The notes: a model not told the origin generated them from the sequence alone. Positions 1 through 12,944 are shown, counted from the stretch's first letter. The stretch is DNA of 64,000 nucleotides from Steromphala cineraria (GCA_916613615.1 OU744730.1:3999582-4063581), one strand, 5' to 3'. Program-made: numbers and translations.

Positions 1-1975
1 TTATTTGCGAACAACGACAATCACAAAGATATGCACGAGTTTGATAATGAAATTAAGAAAGTCTAAATTTCAGAGCAAAAACTTGATAATCTGGCCTAAG
101 AGTAATTGAAGGGTCCGAATGACGGGGTATCTTAAACATCAATAAAATGTCAACTTTTTCTTGAAAATGATTGAAATGAAGATATTCTGACAGCTAAAAT
201 GATTTACTATAAATCAACCATTTCCGTGTCAGACTGAGGATTTTAATTCCGTTCATACAGGGAAAAGTACCAAATTCGGAATTCTTAGAGTAACGAACCT
301 TTTAAGGATAAGGTTCTCTAACGTAGTACAGGTTTATTAAACAGCTAAATGTGTGATCACGGCAAAAAACAATAAAATGATATTGGCTGTACCAGGGTTG
401 CTCTCTGTGACCGCTTTTATTTGTATTGTTATCAAAAAGAAACTATATTATCATAGGTCCCCGTTTTAAATGTTTAGCTACAAACTTTTCACGCCCATTT
501 AAAACTCAATAGTTAAAGGTAGTTTAATGAGAACGTTAAACAGACAAACACTGTTTGTAAGCAAGTCTCTTGACTTTGTTTGTGAGAAGATTCTACTCTC
601 CTACCAGAATCCAAGACACCGCATCTCTTTGTTTAACAGGAATTAACTTTACACTGCTAAGGCAATTTGTCTCTTTAGTTAGAGGGGCCGCTGTTGACTG
701 GTGTCGGCTTCTTGTGAAGTTTGACGTGACGAAAGAATCACGGAAAACACGAAACACAAACATGTAAACACGTCAAAATAACACATAAGGGAGAGAAGCA
801 TCTTCCGTTTGGATTTTTGTGGATTTTGAAGTGAAGTGTCATGGCTTTCGAGCCTTGTATGAATGGCTTTTGGTTCCCAGATGAAAGAAAGGTGGACAAA
901 TTTGTTGAGAACACGTCTTAGGATAACTCTGTGAAGTGGCATCTTAGTATTTGTCAACAAGGAACATCTGTCCTGAGTTGACCAACAATCTAAAGTAGTT
1001 TGTGGAGAAAGTTGACTTTTTTATTCAGGGTGATTTTTCAGAATGTATTATATTGAACAAGATTGTGCAAGAGACCTTTACTAATGGTCTTGTAAATCAG
1101 ATGTCTAAGATATGGGTTGTAAACATTAATTCAGTTGATCGGGGATGCACGGTCGGGGGTATTTGTGAGCCACGCTCACTTTTTTGGTTGTTAACACTAA
1201 AAGGAGCCTAAAACAAATTGCTATCAGATCTAGACATAATTTCAAAATGCTCTGTTAAGGACAAGCTACTATCCACCAGTATTTAGACAAGAACCTTCTT
1301 TGTCGGACATTCATATCACGATAGCTGTCATAAGCATTTTAAAAATCTTATCAATAATGATACAACATTCCAAAATTGTGTGATCCTTAAAACACGTGTT
1401 ACGAGTCAATGAAGCTTTAAGACTATTTTTATCTATATACTTTTCCATTCTAAATAGACGGCTTTTACCAAGGTTCTTAATCAGATGATCAAATGCTCTT
1501 CTATATTTATCAGTTCAACATATACAATGCAAATCAAACATTTGAGCAAATATACAAACCTCGCCCGTCATGTACATATTGCACCGCATAGACTGTGCTT
1601 CGTACAAACAAAACAGAAGATGTAAAAACGGAAAATATGTATGATTCTTTATTTAAGATATAAGGAAACAGAGCATAATATGATGTTTTATATATGCTAT
1701 ATGTTCGATGGTTTTGTATGATTTAAAACCTTTCATTTCACGACAATTTTCGTGCATATCATTTAAAACAGTTCGATAGTTTTCTTGATTCTGTCATGTA
1801 TAACAACATGTGATTATCCGAATTATCACACGACCTTCTACCAACAAAATAGCATTTATATGATATACAAATACATTTTAGTGGATGTTGGTCTCGTATT
1901 TATTAGCACCGATGCTTCAATACCAAAGTGTCCAACCACTTTTTAAAAAACAATCTCAAACTCTCCACTTAATCC
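1..1975. other. Intergenic, no gene seen
   Basis: AT-rich sequence with only short open frames that show no family motif, no coiled coil, no membrane pattern and no convincing splice context. The two overlapping frames at 570-960 run on opposite strands and look like chance. A TTTATT at about 1896-1902 reads as AATAAA on the minus strand and could be the poly(A) signal of the C1q gene that ends at 1976. Confidence 0.6.
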
Positions 1976-3013
1976 TTATGAGAACAGTGAAATTGCATAC
2001 CCGGAGAAGGTACTCCAATGTCCGTGAACATATTCACCATTACCATAGAACAGATTAACAGAAACTTCATCGTTTTGCTTCAAGTTGACCAAAACCGAAT
2101 TTGTTCCCGACCCGCGGTTGTTGAATGCGCCCGAATACAACCGGCCAATCTCTTCGCCGTTGACAACTATCATAGTCTCGATGGTGCTGTTGAAGGCGCT
2201 GAGGATGGTTGCGGTGAAGTGATACACACCGACTGATGGAGCCGTGAACTTGCCAGTGTAGGGGTCGTAAGCTCCTGCGTTGTTGACAATGATGTCGTCA
2301 AATATAACAGGGTCCGTATTTTTGAGGTAAGGTCTGCTTGTGGCAACTCGGGCTGAGAATGAGACGTCTTGAGTCTGGCTTAGGGCGGGTCGCACTGTTA
2401 AAGGGAGATTAAGAGAAATAATAAAATTATCAAGTCTTTAACTCCTGTTACGTTTGCTATAGCATACATAAATAAATAAATAAATTATATAAATGAATGA
2501 ATGAATGAATAAGATTTAAATAAATGATTACATAGAGTGAATGCTTGAAGGAATGGGTGACTGACGAGTGAATGTGTGAACGAACATCTAAACACCACAA
2601 AATTATGATAGTGCTCACAGAAAATAAAAAATGATAAACCAAGTATAGACGTTAAGATGGAATATCCATAATATAGATGGTGCTTAACTTTTATGATGAT
2701 CTATTTAATAGAATTACTCACTGCCGTTCCTAAGGGCCCTCATGCCGTTCTGCATGTTGTAGAACTCGGCAGAAAGTTCGTCCATTCTATGTTGGAAGTT
2801 TTCCATTCGTCCATGAGACAATCTCAGCTGTTTCTCCAGGTATTGTATCTCCTCAAGGCATGAACACTGCTCCGATGTTCCTGCGGTTTGGAAATCTGTG
2901 TTCGGAATAGACGTTTCTTCCCGAGTAATGTCACTGTTGGTGGGAAACACAGGCCACAATCCGAAGGTTATATCTGTCAGAAATATACACGCCAAGCAAA
3001 CAGCAACTTTCAT
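1976..3013 (-). CDS. Secreted C1q-domain-containing protein (two exons)
   Basis: Secreted lectin-like protein of the C1q/TNF superfamily; bivalves have many such genes and several act as pattern-recognition molecules in haemolymph. Exons on the minus strand are 3013-2722 and 2394-1976, joined by GTGAGT...AACAG in phase 1. The ATG at 3013 begins a hydrophobic signal peptide (MKVAVCLACIFLTDITFG). A linker follows, then a short coiled coil starting around CSCLEEIQYLEKQL, which probably drives trimer formation. Exon 2 encodes one C1q head with the expected pattern: VSFSARV near the start, NNAGAYDPYTGKFTAPSVGVY in the middle, and the closing FSGYAISLFS. There is no collagen stretch, so it is of the coiled-coil rather than the classical C1q type. 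The product is about 236 residues. An ATG 39 bases upstream (3052) is in frame but would put 13 polar residues before the signal peptide and lies almost at the predicted transcription start, so 3013 is preferred. Confidence 0.88.
2466..2512. repeat. Simple AAAT/GAAT repeats in the C1q intron
   Basis: Runs of AAAT followed by GAAT tetranucleotides inside the single intron (2395-2721) of the C1q gene. No other structure was seen in that intron. Confidence 0.8.
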
Positions 3014-3083
3014 TTTGAGATACGTCGAGTCAAAATGACACACTCCGGCCAAAATGATACTATCATGTCTTGTCCAAACCCTG

Positions 3084-3092
3084 CTTATATAT
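3084..3092 (-). promoter_or_regulatory. TATA box of the C1q gene
   Basis: On the minus strand the sequence reads GCATATATAAGCAG. It lies about 75 bases upstream of the chosen ATG at 3013. A start site 25-32 bases downstream would fall near 3055-3060, leaving a short leader and practically excluding the ATG at 3052. Assignment rests on sequence and spacing only. Confidence 0.6.
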
Positions 3093-3099
3093 GCAAGGA

Positions 3100-5500
3100 C
3101 CTTTCCTAATCCTTTGGTAAACCGTCAGGAACATGTTTTTCGATTTGCAAGACCTATTAGTTACCAAAAGCTGTCTCAATCTGCCTTCGTCATTGTCTGA
3201 CTTGTTTAACTAACGGCTAATCTGACTTTCCTCGAGTACTTTGATTCGTTATTTCCGTATTATCAATGAAAGGAAGGAGAAATGAAAAGTTCAAGACGAT
3301 TCAAAATAAGAGGATCTTTCAGAAATGTTAAAACTTTAAGTAGAGAGTTATCGTCACTTGTGCGGCTTCATCACGGTTGTATCAGATTTACGGTGTTACG
3401 GCAGGGAAATGTGCTTATTCCCTGCTTAATATCGTTTTATGTGGACACATTATTGACGTGCAAAAAAATCAATTGACGTACGTCGTAGGAGTTTGTGTTT
3501 TTCATTAATGCTAGACAAATCCAGCCGATATGCAGAGTGGGAGTAAACTCGATCCTTTGTAAAAGCAACAGTGTTACGTTAAGGTTATGTGCCTTGTCCT
3601 TACTTCTTTATGTATTATGCGGAAAAACTACATGTAATTTGCATATACTATTCTTATAACTCTGCTATTATAATGAGTAGGAGTATAAATGACACACTTG
3701 TTTCTTAACAATATCTTTTTTGTTTGACAATTTGAAGAGACCACTCTCTCAACTCACTTGTTCAAAGTACATTCATTACATTGTTATTTCCTGTTCTGAT
3801 TGTTGGTATTGTCGAGAATTGACATCAATATCCAACATCATCCAACATCATCATGCATCATTTGGTTTGACAGTTTTTACACCATTTACATATAGAAAGT
3901 AAATCATTGCTAGATCTTCAAACACGCAAAAGTACATGCAATAATGTAATCTACCAAGGTAACTGTATATCTTGATACCATGTCATTTTTCAATATATAG
4001 GGTGATAATTATGATATAAAAACATGCATACACAAAAAGAAAAAATCACTACGTACGAACTCATATACTCTCAGGTGTGAAATAGAATAATAAAATTACA
4101 TTTTTACCTAGCACTATCGCCCATGTTGGATTTTCGAAATCGGCTACAGAAAGATAAAACATTTAACAACATAAAATAAAGTATGTACAATAGGGAAAAT
4201 TGAATGTATGCAACAGAGATAATTCATATTTGAAGGTCGGATAAAACTAATAAAATATATAAAATAGATAAAAATAAAACTTTGCGTAGAAGGGCACACC
4301 TCGCGAGCCCCATGACACAGTTCACAACAATAACACACTCGGTCGAGGGACATCGTGAACCGTGCGTCGGGCCGAATCGCCTCAGCTTTGGAAATCTATT
4401 CCACATTTGAGTTTCATCAACCTGGCGTAAAGGGATGTAAAGCACTGCTAGTAGGTAAATATTGGATTTGAGCTTATTTGTTTAGATTCGATAATGGGTC
4501 TCTACTTTTCAATTAACCGTTGCATGTAAGTATAGTTATAGTCGTTGGTTTTCGAAACTTTGACACCATGATCTTCCGGGTTTGAAATGAATGCAATGAC
4601 TAACGGGTGATAAGAATATAGTGTGACTCATGAATTTCTTTCATATTCTACATGCTTGCTTCGTGTATTGACGCTCTGCTTGCTCACAGCACTGTACAGG
4701 TTAAACTGTGTAGGCTGAGTTAACCATGCATGACTGACTCACTGATCGATTGAGTACTTTAACATGTACTACCGACAAAAAGTGAACTGTTGATAAAACA
4801 GTACTAGTGAATGTATATATCCTTAAATAAATTATGTCCTCCAGTTATTGTAAGGTGTTCCTAATTAAATCAGGTTTGTCGTTTCCTTGACATACTTACT
4901 TAATTAAAGAGCCACTTTGTGATTTTTCATTACATATTGTTATGCTTTTAAACGAGCTCAAAAGACATAAACGACTATATGAAATCAAACATCTCAAAAC
5001 TTCATCAAAATTATATGACGAATTCTTTTTGACAATGAAATGTTATAAGAGTCATATACATTTATATCGTCAAAGCCAAATTCACAAGTTAAATTCAAAC
5101 GAATAATAGTTATTTAAGTTAAACCTTTCAAACACTATCAACCCCTAGGTTAATGCTATCAACACCGACGTTTATGAATTTTGATTGATGTAAAATTAAA
5201 AATGAGATTCTTTATCAACCCTTTACAAGTCTCGCTCAACCTTTTCATATATTCTTTATGTCATATTGCACGTTTCACAATAGGTATTTCTAAGAGTTGC
5301 AATGGCAGTCAACATATATATGCTACTATAAGCAACATTCGTTGTTACTGTTTGTTACACCTAGTAACAGTTGTGTGGTGGTTTGTACTGTGTAAATAAA
5401 TATGACCCAAACTGGCGTCTCGAAGTCCTTAAATAAGAAAGGAAAAAAACACATGGTATTTTGCTTTCAATTGTCAATATAAACATATATGTCAAATAGC
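3100..5500. other. Intergenic, no gene seen
   Basis: About 2.4 kb between the C1q promoter and the first MITE. It contains short open frames without recognisable motifs and low-complexity AT-rich tracts. Nothing supported. Confidence 0.6.
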
Positions 5501-5860
5501 TTAAAGCGGCAGTAGCACGTTTTTATGTAATTTTATCTAGATTTTCACTGAAAATAGTGAGTTTATGATAAATGTATTATTTTGATAGTATCAAAAATTT
5601 CATAACACAAACCAATCATCCATAGTCAGAGGACAAAGTATCAAGATTCACCTAAAATCCCTTGGCGGCCATTTTGTGTAAACAACTTTAATTCATTTTG
5701 TGTAAGAAAAAGGAGTCACATGGCTAAACTTTACATCATATTTTTGAACTATTACTGCTCCATTTAGTTTAAGTGCATTGTCTTTCAATTGGAACCGTTA
5801 ATTTTCCTTTTCCTGACATCACCTTATATTCCCCCTAAAAACGTGCTACTGCCCCTTTAA
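5501..5860. mobile_element. MITE family I, copy 1
   Basis: A 360-bp element with TTAA at both ends and terminal inverted repeats of the form AGGGGCAGTAGCACGTTTT (here with one substitution at the left end). The interior matches the other family I copies in this window, including a block around TGGCGGCCATTTTGTGT. No coding capacity. TTAA at both ends suggests a TTAA target site, as used by piggyBac-type elements; that assignment is inference. The flanks also carry a short direct repeat (GTCAAATAGCTTAA) on either side. Confidence 0.85.
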
Positions 5861-5935
5861 CATACAATGTATACGTCAAATAGCTTAAGAGGTAATTAAA
5901 TATCCCCTGACATGATTAAATGAACCATCAAAAAT

Positions 5936-6275
5936 CACATTTGCATGCATGGTATGTATCATCCAAAGCCAAAGGTGATATCGCATGCATTATACGTATG
6001 TATCATGCCAAGCCATGCATGATATGTGCATGTGGAAAATGTACCAAAAGGCAAAGCCATAAATGTAAGTAATATCTGCATGCGGAACATGTACGATCCA
6101 AAGCCATAAATGTAAGTAATGTCTGCATGTAATATGTACCATCCAAAGGCATGAGTAATATCTTCATGCAAACTTTGTTCCATCCGATATCGCAAGTGTC
6201 ATTTGTACCATCAAAAGCCATAAGCGATATATGCATGCGTAATTTGTATAATTCAAAGCCACTCATCGCTAGGGC
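5936..6275. repeat. Degenerate tandem repeat of about 50 bp
   Basis: Six to seven diverged units built around TGTACCATCCAAAGCCATAA followed by GTAATATCTGCATGC. The open frames on the minus strand here (rich in H, M, L and Y) arise from the repeat and show no family features. Confidence 0.7.
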
Positions 6276-7394
6276 GATTTGTACCGTTATCCGGTACTAC
6301 ACATTAGGTAGACTTTTGACAGGAAAAACTTCAAAATTATCATTAATCATCTTTAAACTATTATTTAACGATAGGCTTTTCGGAAAATGTAAGTATAAAT
6401 GGATAATGAATATTGAACACATTTTTGATGAAGTTGGTTTAAGTTATATATGGATTTTCCAAAATTTTTAAAGCCTAAGAAAGCTGAAAAACCTAGTGAG
6501 ATATAAATTCGAAGACACATATAAGCAAGTTTGGTTGTCTATTGGCAGTAATTCTCCAAAAGGTGCTATATAGTTTCATAATCTGATTTAGACCTGCGAT
6601 GAAGAATATATTTTAATGTATGAGATGATAAGAATTAATGATCATTGCTTTGTTTTATAACAGCAAACTATCCATTGAAACAGGTCGTTGGAAAATATGC
6701 CTTAACATAACAGAATTTGTAATCTTGAACCTTGAAAGACATTGGCGATTAATTTCATTATTTATTCATCTGTTCTCATTTTATAAATGCCAGAGTCAAA
6801 TATCTTAATCCTTACGTTTATAACATAACCAAATTTTCATACAATGAAGATTTTTTCAACAGTAAGCGGATTGGTACATTAAACTGACACATAGTATCTT
6901 TCTTAAAATTTTATTTGGTCTTGATAAGCTACAAAATATCTAATATGCTGATTGAAGTTCATATCTCATCACTGGACTTGCAAATATAACCATTTATGCA
7001 TAATATCCCTAAAATGCTTGATTTTATGGAAAAATCAAGAAAACATCTCAAATACGTTTAATATTCGAAATTATGCATCCAATTAATCTACCTATTAGTT
7101 ACAATACCTAATAAACACTATCGAATCGAAAATAGCTAACAAATTACAACCACCTTGTATTGTTCTTTTTTTTTGTTGATATATGAAATATTTTGTGTCA
7201 ATAGTAAATCAACTAGTTTGAATAATGTTAAAAATCAATGCACTTGACCGCCTTCGTTGTATTTAAGAGTTTAACCACATGTACAGTGTGCGAGACATCG
7301 TTGTCTGTGTAATTGAAAATGTCTGGCTATAATTATGTACTTGCATTTTATCTTCATTTTACCCGCATTTTACCTGTGTTTTTTTGTGTTTCAG
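6276..7394. other. Intergenic, probably promoter side of the TRIM-like gene
   Basis: AT-rich, with no open frame of note. An upstream non-coding exon of the TRIM-like gene must lie here or further upstream, because the exon at 7395 begins at a splice acceptor. Its position could not be fixed. Confidence 0.5.
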
Positions 7395-7435
7395 GTCCAC
7401 CTGATGAAATGTGTTGACATAAAACTACTCTAATA

Positions 7436-10323
7436 ATGGAAGAATATTCACCAGGTAAGCATAGCCATGGCATTTCTTCGAAAAACTGGCGGATAAAAAC
7501 CCCTCATCCTACAATATTTGAATATACGAGAGATTTCAACAAACTCCATCAGCTGTTGAGTCTGTTAGATTGTCACACGATATATAGGTTTAAAAAGGAA
7601 TTCTGTGATTGGACGTGCCGTCTGTACACACGGTTTCTGTTTTCTCGACCTTTGAGCTTAAGAAAAGTAGGAGCATGGCCAATTGGGCCCTTATCTAGTA
7701 TCACGGGATCAAGAAATCTATTATTAATCAAAGATTCTGACCACAAGATTTCAATAGTTTGGGTTTTTTTAAAAATAATTCGAGATAGTCATAACAAATT
7801 TTTCACCGAACACCGGACGCCATTCCATGAGTTCATCGGTTCATCATGCAACAAAAAATGAATGCAACAAGTTGTGCTTTGAAAACAGCCCCTTTTGGTA
7901 GCTCACCTTGGCGCCTATACCCACACACTATCAGAATATCAATCGATAAATAGATCGATTGATATGTATAATAATGATGATATATATCAATTGATTTATC
8001 TATTCGATTTATCATCGTGCAACAACAGTTGAATGCTAGAAGTCGTATCGATAAATCGTACTGTGATCACGTTCAATATTGACAAACTTATCTCTACACT
8101 TAACTCCTGCGGAGAAGAATTTATTTCATGTTTAAGGCCAAAGTTCCATAGAACATAGATGATTATATCAGCAATGATTATTATTATGATTAATCATAAT
8201 TACAGGTAATATAACAATAACTCCTCATATTGTTTTCAGGTGTATGTACAGTGTGCAGGGAGGAAGGCAAGGATGTTCCGTCAGTCGCTGTCTGTTCTGC
8301 CTGCCCCGCGTACTTCTGTGAAACCTGTCTCAACCTCCACAACAAGATGCCAATCTCCAGGAACCACAAAACTGAGTTGACTGACATTGGCCAAGAGGAA
8401 CCTTCCATATGTCAACTTCATGAAAACCAGAAGACAGCGCTTTACTGTAGGTCATGTAAAGAGGCGTTGTGCTCTGTTTGTCACCAAGAGAGCCATTCCT
8501 CTTGTACAGATGTGGTTGGAATAAATGAATTCCTCCCCGAAGTGAAAGCAACCTTGCAAAAGCTCAAGGAAAGTCTGGAGAAGGAGCTCGAACTCAAGAG
8601 GAACCGACTCGAAAAGCATAAATGCCAAAGGCGAGCCTTAATGGAAATCACATCAAAAGCAGAAAATAATATCAAAGAACGAAGTGACATGACTGTTAAT
8701 ATGATCCGAGCCAAAGAATGTGATCTACTTGGGAAATTAACTTCCATCAATGTAAACAGACCCAGTGGGTCTCAAACCACGCCAGATTGGTATGAGGAGA
8801 TGACAGGGTCTGTTGACACACACAAGAAGAATCACGGTCCCCCAATACCTCCACTTCCGGTGTCAGTTACCAACCCTGACACACACAAGAAGAAAAACGG
8901 TCCCCCAATACCTCCACTTCCGGTGTCAGTTACCAACCCTGACACACACAAGAAGAACCACGGTCCCCAAATACCTCCACTTCCGGTGTCAGTTACCAAC
9001 CCTGACACACACAAGAATAACCACGGTCCCCCAATACCTCCACTTCCGGTGTCAGTTACCAACCCTGCATCAACCAAATCCACAGCTACCAATCAACCCA
9101 CGGATGCCTATGTTCAACCAGATTCGATGCTGCAAACCAGAAGAGAAGAGCCTGCATTAAGGGAAGATGTTCAGTATTTGAATTCAAGCATAGAAGAGAC
9201 TGCGGTACAATATCAAACAAAGGAAGAGAATAAAACTCGAATGCAAGTTGTGACACCAAAACCATCTTCTCCTGGATCCCCAATTCCTTCTGGTATTGGT
9301 TCCACAGGCCCACTACGCCCTGGGGAAAGTTACGAAGATATCAACTCTGGGGACTATAGTTTAGCGAAAGCTACCGGATACGATCAACTGAACACTGAGA
9401 TCAAGATATGCAATCCAATCCTCTCATGTAACATAGAGGAAATGAAGACCGCTGTTGAAAACTTCAACCTTGGAACTCTTGACAGTATCCCTTTAGGAGT
9501 AGCTGATCTATCCTCGGCCCCTCGTCTTATCAAGACTATAGATACCAAGCCCCAAAATGCAAAAGATGCCTTCGAGCTCAAAGACGTGCTTGTGACCCGC
9601 GTAGATGGTATACAAACTGTTGTGGTCACGTTTGAAGACAACCATTGCATTAAATCTTTCTGGACAGGACATGGCCGCGAGGAGTTTAGTTCTATTGAGA
9701 TCAAGAAAGACAGACCATGGGCAATAACTGCAGTAAAGGGGAACACGATACTAGCAACCCTCCCCAGTGAGTGTGAGATCGTTGAAGTAGTTGCATATCC
9801 ACAACTACGCCTCCGGAACACAATATCAACCATGAAGAGCTATTATGGAATTTGTTACCTAGGCGACTCAAGGATAGCAGTGTGTGTACGTAACGATATT
9901 TCAAAGAAGGACGGGTATTCATGCGTCGACATCCTTGACCTTCAAGGGAATTTTCTCAAGTCCATCAAGGTTGATAATATCAACAGCCCTGACTATGCCT
10001 GCGTTACAAATGAAGGTAATATTCTGATGTCCGACTTCCACCATGTCAACTGTGTTGTGTGTGTCTCGCCAGATGGTCCACAACTATTCTCTTCTCCATT
10101 GGTTTGGCCGACTGGCATCTCTGCTACTTATGCTGGGTATGTCCTAGCTGCAGACAGGGGAAGTAACTCTGTGGTACAGCTGTCTGAGATTGGAGAACAC
10201 GTCAGAACACTGTTGACATCGGACGATGGCGTCGAAGGGGTTAATGGAATATGGTATCAAGATGAGACAGCATCTCTGTATGTGACATGTGGACACTTCG
10301 TCAAGGTTTTCTCTTTAGTATGA
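7436..10323 (+). CDS. TRIM-like protein: B-box1, B-box2, coiled coil, proline-rich repeats, NHL-type propeller; no RING
   Basis: Two coding exons: 7436-7454 (MEEYSP plus one base, ending CCAG|GTAAGC) and 8240-10323 (after TTTTCAG). The phase-1 join makes about 700 residues. The first coding exon sits in an exon that opens at an acceptor at 7394 (GTGTTTCAG), so a non-coding exon lies upstream. Domains: B-box1 at residues 9-49 (C9, C12, C25, C28, C33, C36), B-box2 at 64-95 (C64, H67, C76, C79, C84, C87), a coiled coil at about 102-175, and four 21-residue repeats at 199-282. A low-complexity linker follows, then an NHL-like beta-propeller from about 450 to the end, closing with LYVTCGHFVKVF. 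TRIM proteins normally act as ubiquitin ligases through an N-terminal RING; here six residues replace it, so a scaffold, adaptor or dominant-negative role is inferred. The exon phase equals that of the RING-containing relative at 22344, so loss or replacement of a RING exon is plausible. The 784-bp intron holds only AT-rich palindromic sequence (about 7937-8010). Confidence 0.85.
8815..9066 (+). repeat. Four in-frame 63-bp repeats in the TRIM-like gene
   Basis: Four head-to-tail copies, each encoding 21 residues of the form DTHKKNHGPPIPPLPVSVTN plus P. The copies differ at only a few bases (KK/KN, NH/KN, PP/PQ), which points to recent amplification. Each contains a proline-rich PPIPPLPV motif of the kind SH3 or similar domains bind; that binding is inference. 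Confidence 0.95.
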
Positions 10324-10535
10324 TGTTTCTGAAATTTCCTTTGGAATAAGGATTGCCATGCTGTTACCACTGATGTAAATCAAGTCATAACTTGTTGATC
10401 TTACTTTTGTTTGAATAAGACGACTTTGCTGTTTTCAAGTTGGTTCCCAAGCGACAAAAATTTGGCACAACAAATAATTCAGCCAATGTAAACACTTCCC
10501 CCATGGTTCTCGTAACCCTTTTTATGATTCATTCA
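10324..10535. other. 3' flank of the TRIM-like gene
   Basis: Presumed 3' untranslated region. No canonical AATAAA was seen; GGAATAAGG shortly after the stop codon is a weak alternative. Confidence 0.4.
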
Positions 10536-10965
10536 GTAGCCCGGTCTGATTAATATCGGCCTAGTTCCGAGGGATAAAATATTCAAAATATTAACTGCAA
10601 GGAGATATTGAATCCTCTACACTAGGTCTGACCGCACCCCTGTACCTGTCGTGTTTAAATACTAGTAAAGCGCAGCCGAAACACAGTGTTTAGCAGACCT
10701 ATCACACCATCTCGCTTATAAATAATACCTTTTGCGGCGATCATGTTCAAAGCATGGTTAACAGGAGTTACTTGCCCCTAGCTTGATACCGGCGGCTTGT
10801 GATATGTTACCTAAGTAAACGCCAGAACATGCGACTTACTGGGCTGCCGTCTGACTTAGTGGAGAGGAAACCTATCGAAGTAACATGTTCGATTCCCATA
10901 GAGTTAATATTTTAAAACTTTATTCCTCGGAACTAGGCAGATTTTAATCAGACTGTTCTGTAGCC
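10536..10965. mobile_element. Non-autonomous element with long inverted ends
   Basis: About 55 bp at the left end (GTCTGATTAATATCGGCCTA... from 10545) match the reverse complement of the right end (...TAGGCAGATTTTAATCAGAC up to 10953). The hexamer GTAGCC lies directly outside both ends (10536-10541 and 10960-10965) and may be the target duplication. The interior has a stretch near 10855-10900 with a tRNA B-box-like GTTCGATTCCC, and no open frame of interest. Confidence 0.65.
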
Positions 10966-12503
10966 ATAATAATGATTTTTAAGCAGCATTGCTGATTGTA
11001 CATCTAATGTTGATTGCATCCAATCCGGTTTCTCCATTTCCAACCCACAAACTCAGTTTATTCAAACGGAGGTTGGGTCAATGATGAAGGAGTGAAAGTT
11101 CTTAAATTTGTTAGTGGCGATCTCTTTAATAAAGACATTGAATGATAAGACTAAATAGTGTTTTTTGTGAGCGTGAACTACGCATATCAACAGGACTAAT
11201 GAACGCACTACTGCTTCCTGACACCAAATTAAGAATAAGTTTGAACATTTTGTACTTTCTGCTAATTTGTGCATAAATGAAAAACAATCTCTTTTAAACG
11301 ATAGAACATATGAGTCGTAAGTAACCCTGTTTCTGATCTGAGGATTGCCGCAGAGGTATGTCATATAGTCTTTAAAACAATCAAAGGCCCACTTTAACAT
11401 CAAACTGTGCCTTGTCTTCCGTGTCTCGTCGTGCAGGAAGCACGGTAGGCCTGGTTAAATAAAATTGATTCATTCGAGATAAAACACAATTAAACCAAGA
11501 CCAAATATTGGAATGACGTGTTTAAAAACCAGAAAAGAACACTTATGATATCCTGCAGAAATATGTTGTACGGATATAGTATATTAATATTATTATTTCG
11601 ATATTATTGCACAGCCATCAACACAAACAGATGTTTCAAACCCGGATGTAACCATTCATACAGAGAGCCTATTAAATAGAGAGGTCAGAATATAACGGAA
11701 ATACTTGTCTTAATTTGAACATGATGTTGAGTTTACAATAGAAACCTAGATACTTACATCATGTCATTGAGGCCTTGGGTCCTTGCTGATTGCTGTTAAT
11801 GTAAGTTACAATGTATAGGTTATTTGTCGTTTTGATAGTTTCTTGGGTTGTTGAATTTTCGAATGTTTAATATCAGTTAAATGTGTAACATATAAGAATA
11901 AATCGTTAAAATAATAATATTGATCAAATAGCCACCAATTCAGAATTATTGAAAAATAACGTTATTCATAAAAAAGTCGAGGCGACAATAATGGCTTGAT
12001 ATTTTCATATTTTCTTTTTGGTATGATGTACGTTATTCTTTCTTATTCAACTTGTAAAAGCTAGAACGACTAAAACTTAGGTTCAAACTTAATGTGTTTT
12101 ATCATGTTAAATTACACAGTGTATTTTATCAGAAATGTTCCTTCAAATTTCTTTCAAAGAACACCACCCAAATGAAGTTGAAGTCACTGCAATGTATGAA
12201 ATAAGATTGAAAATTAGCATAACATTTGATTTTCAATAAATGTGAACAACTCATGGTTGAAGAACATGTGTAGATATGTAGATAATGTCTCAGATATTCA
12301 GGACACACTTGTGCTATTCAGGAAGGCCAAACAATTCCTCAAAAAGGGTTCTTCAAAATTTAATTCAAAATTTAATTAAAAATTTAATTAAAAAATTAAA
12401 GAAAAATTTCAAAAAGTTAACACTCCGGACCAAAAGTAACTTGATTCTTTGCAGGCGGACTTGCCTTAGCCCATATAATTTACTAACGGTACTTGTGGGA
12501 CTC
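10966..12503. other. Intergenic, no gene seen
   Basis: AT-rich DNA. The minus-strand frame at 11062-11403 has no recognisable motif and no splice support. A low-complexity AAAATTTAATT tract occupies about 12354-12415. Confidence 0.55.
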
Positions 12504-12944
12504 TTAAAGGGGCAGTAGCATGTTTTTAGGGGGAATATAAGGTGATGTCAGGAAAATGAAAATTAATGGTTTCAATTGTAAGACAATTTACTTAAACTAA
12601 ATGGAGCAGTTATAATAGTAATACATAATGTAAAGTTTAGCCATGCGGTTCCTTTTCCTAACACAAAATGAATTAAAGGTGTTCACACAAAATGGCCGCC
12701 AATGGATTTTATGTGAAACCTTAAAATTTGTTCTCCGATTATTGATGATTGGTTTGGGTAATGAGATTTACACTATCCAAATAATACATTTATACTTCAT
12801 ACTTTGTCCTCTGACTATGGATGATGATGCTTGTGTAATGAGATTTTTGACACTGTCAAAATCATACAATTAGCATTCACTCACAATTATAAGTGATAAT
12901 TTTAAAATATAAAATTATGAAAAAACGTGCTACTGCCCCTTTAA
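12504..12944. mobile_element. MITE family I, copy 2
   Basis: TTAA at both ends with TTAAAGGGGCAGTAGCATG on the left and its near-perfect complement on the right. At about 440 bp it is longer than its relatives through extra internal sequence. It includes the family's AAAATGGCCGCCAATGG block. Confidence 0.85.

Noticed and set aside
570..960. Small protein genes on either strand near the window start
   Set aside because: Short overlapping frames with no motif, no coding pattern and no splice signals that extend them.
3014..3052. Upstream ATG as the C1q start
   Set aside because: It would place 13 polar residues before the signal peptide and lies at or before the transcription start predicted from the TATA box.
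7436..7861. 141-residue open frame starting at the TRIM-like gene's ATG
   Set aside because: A strong donor (CCAG|GTAAGC) lies 19 bases in, and the matching acceptor restores a B-box frame. The rest of the open frame is intron read-through.
8813..9160. Open frames overlapping the proline-rich repeats on both strands
   Set aside because: The 63-bp period keeps all frames open in phase; these are shadows of the repeat-coding region.
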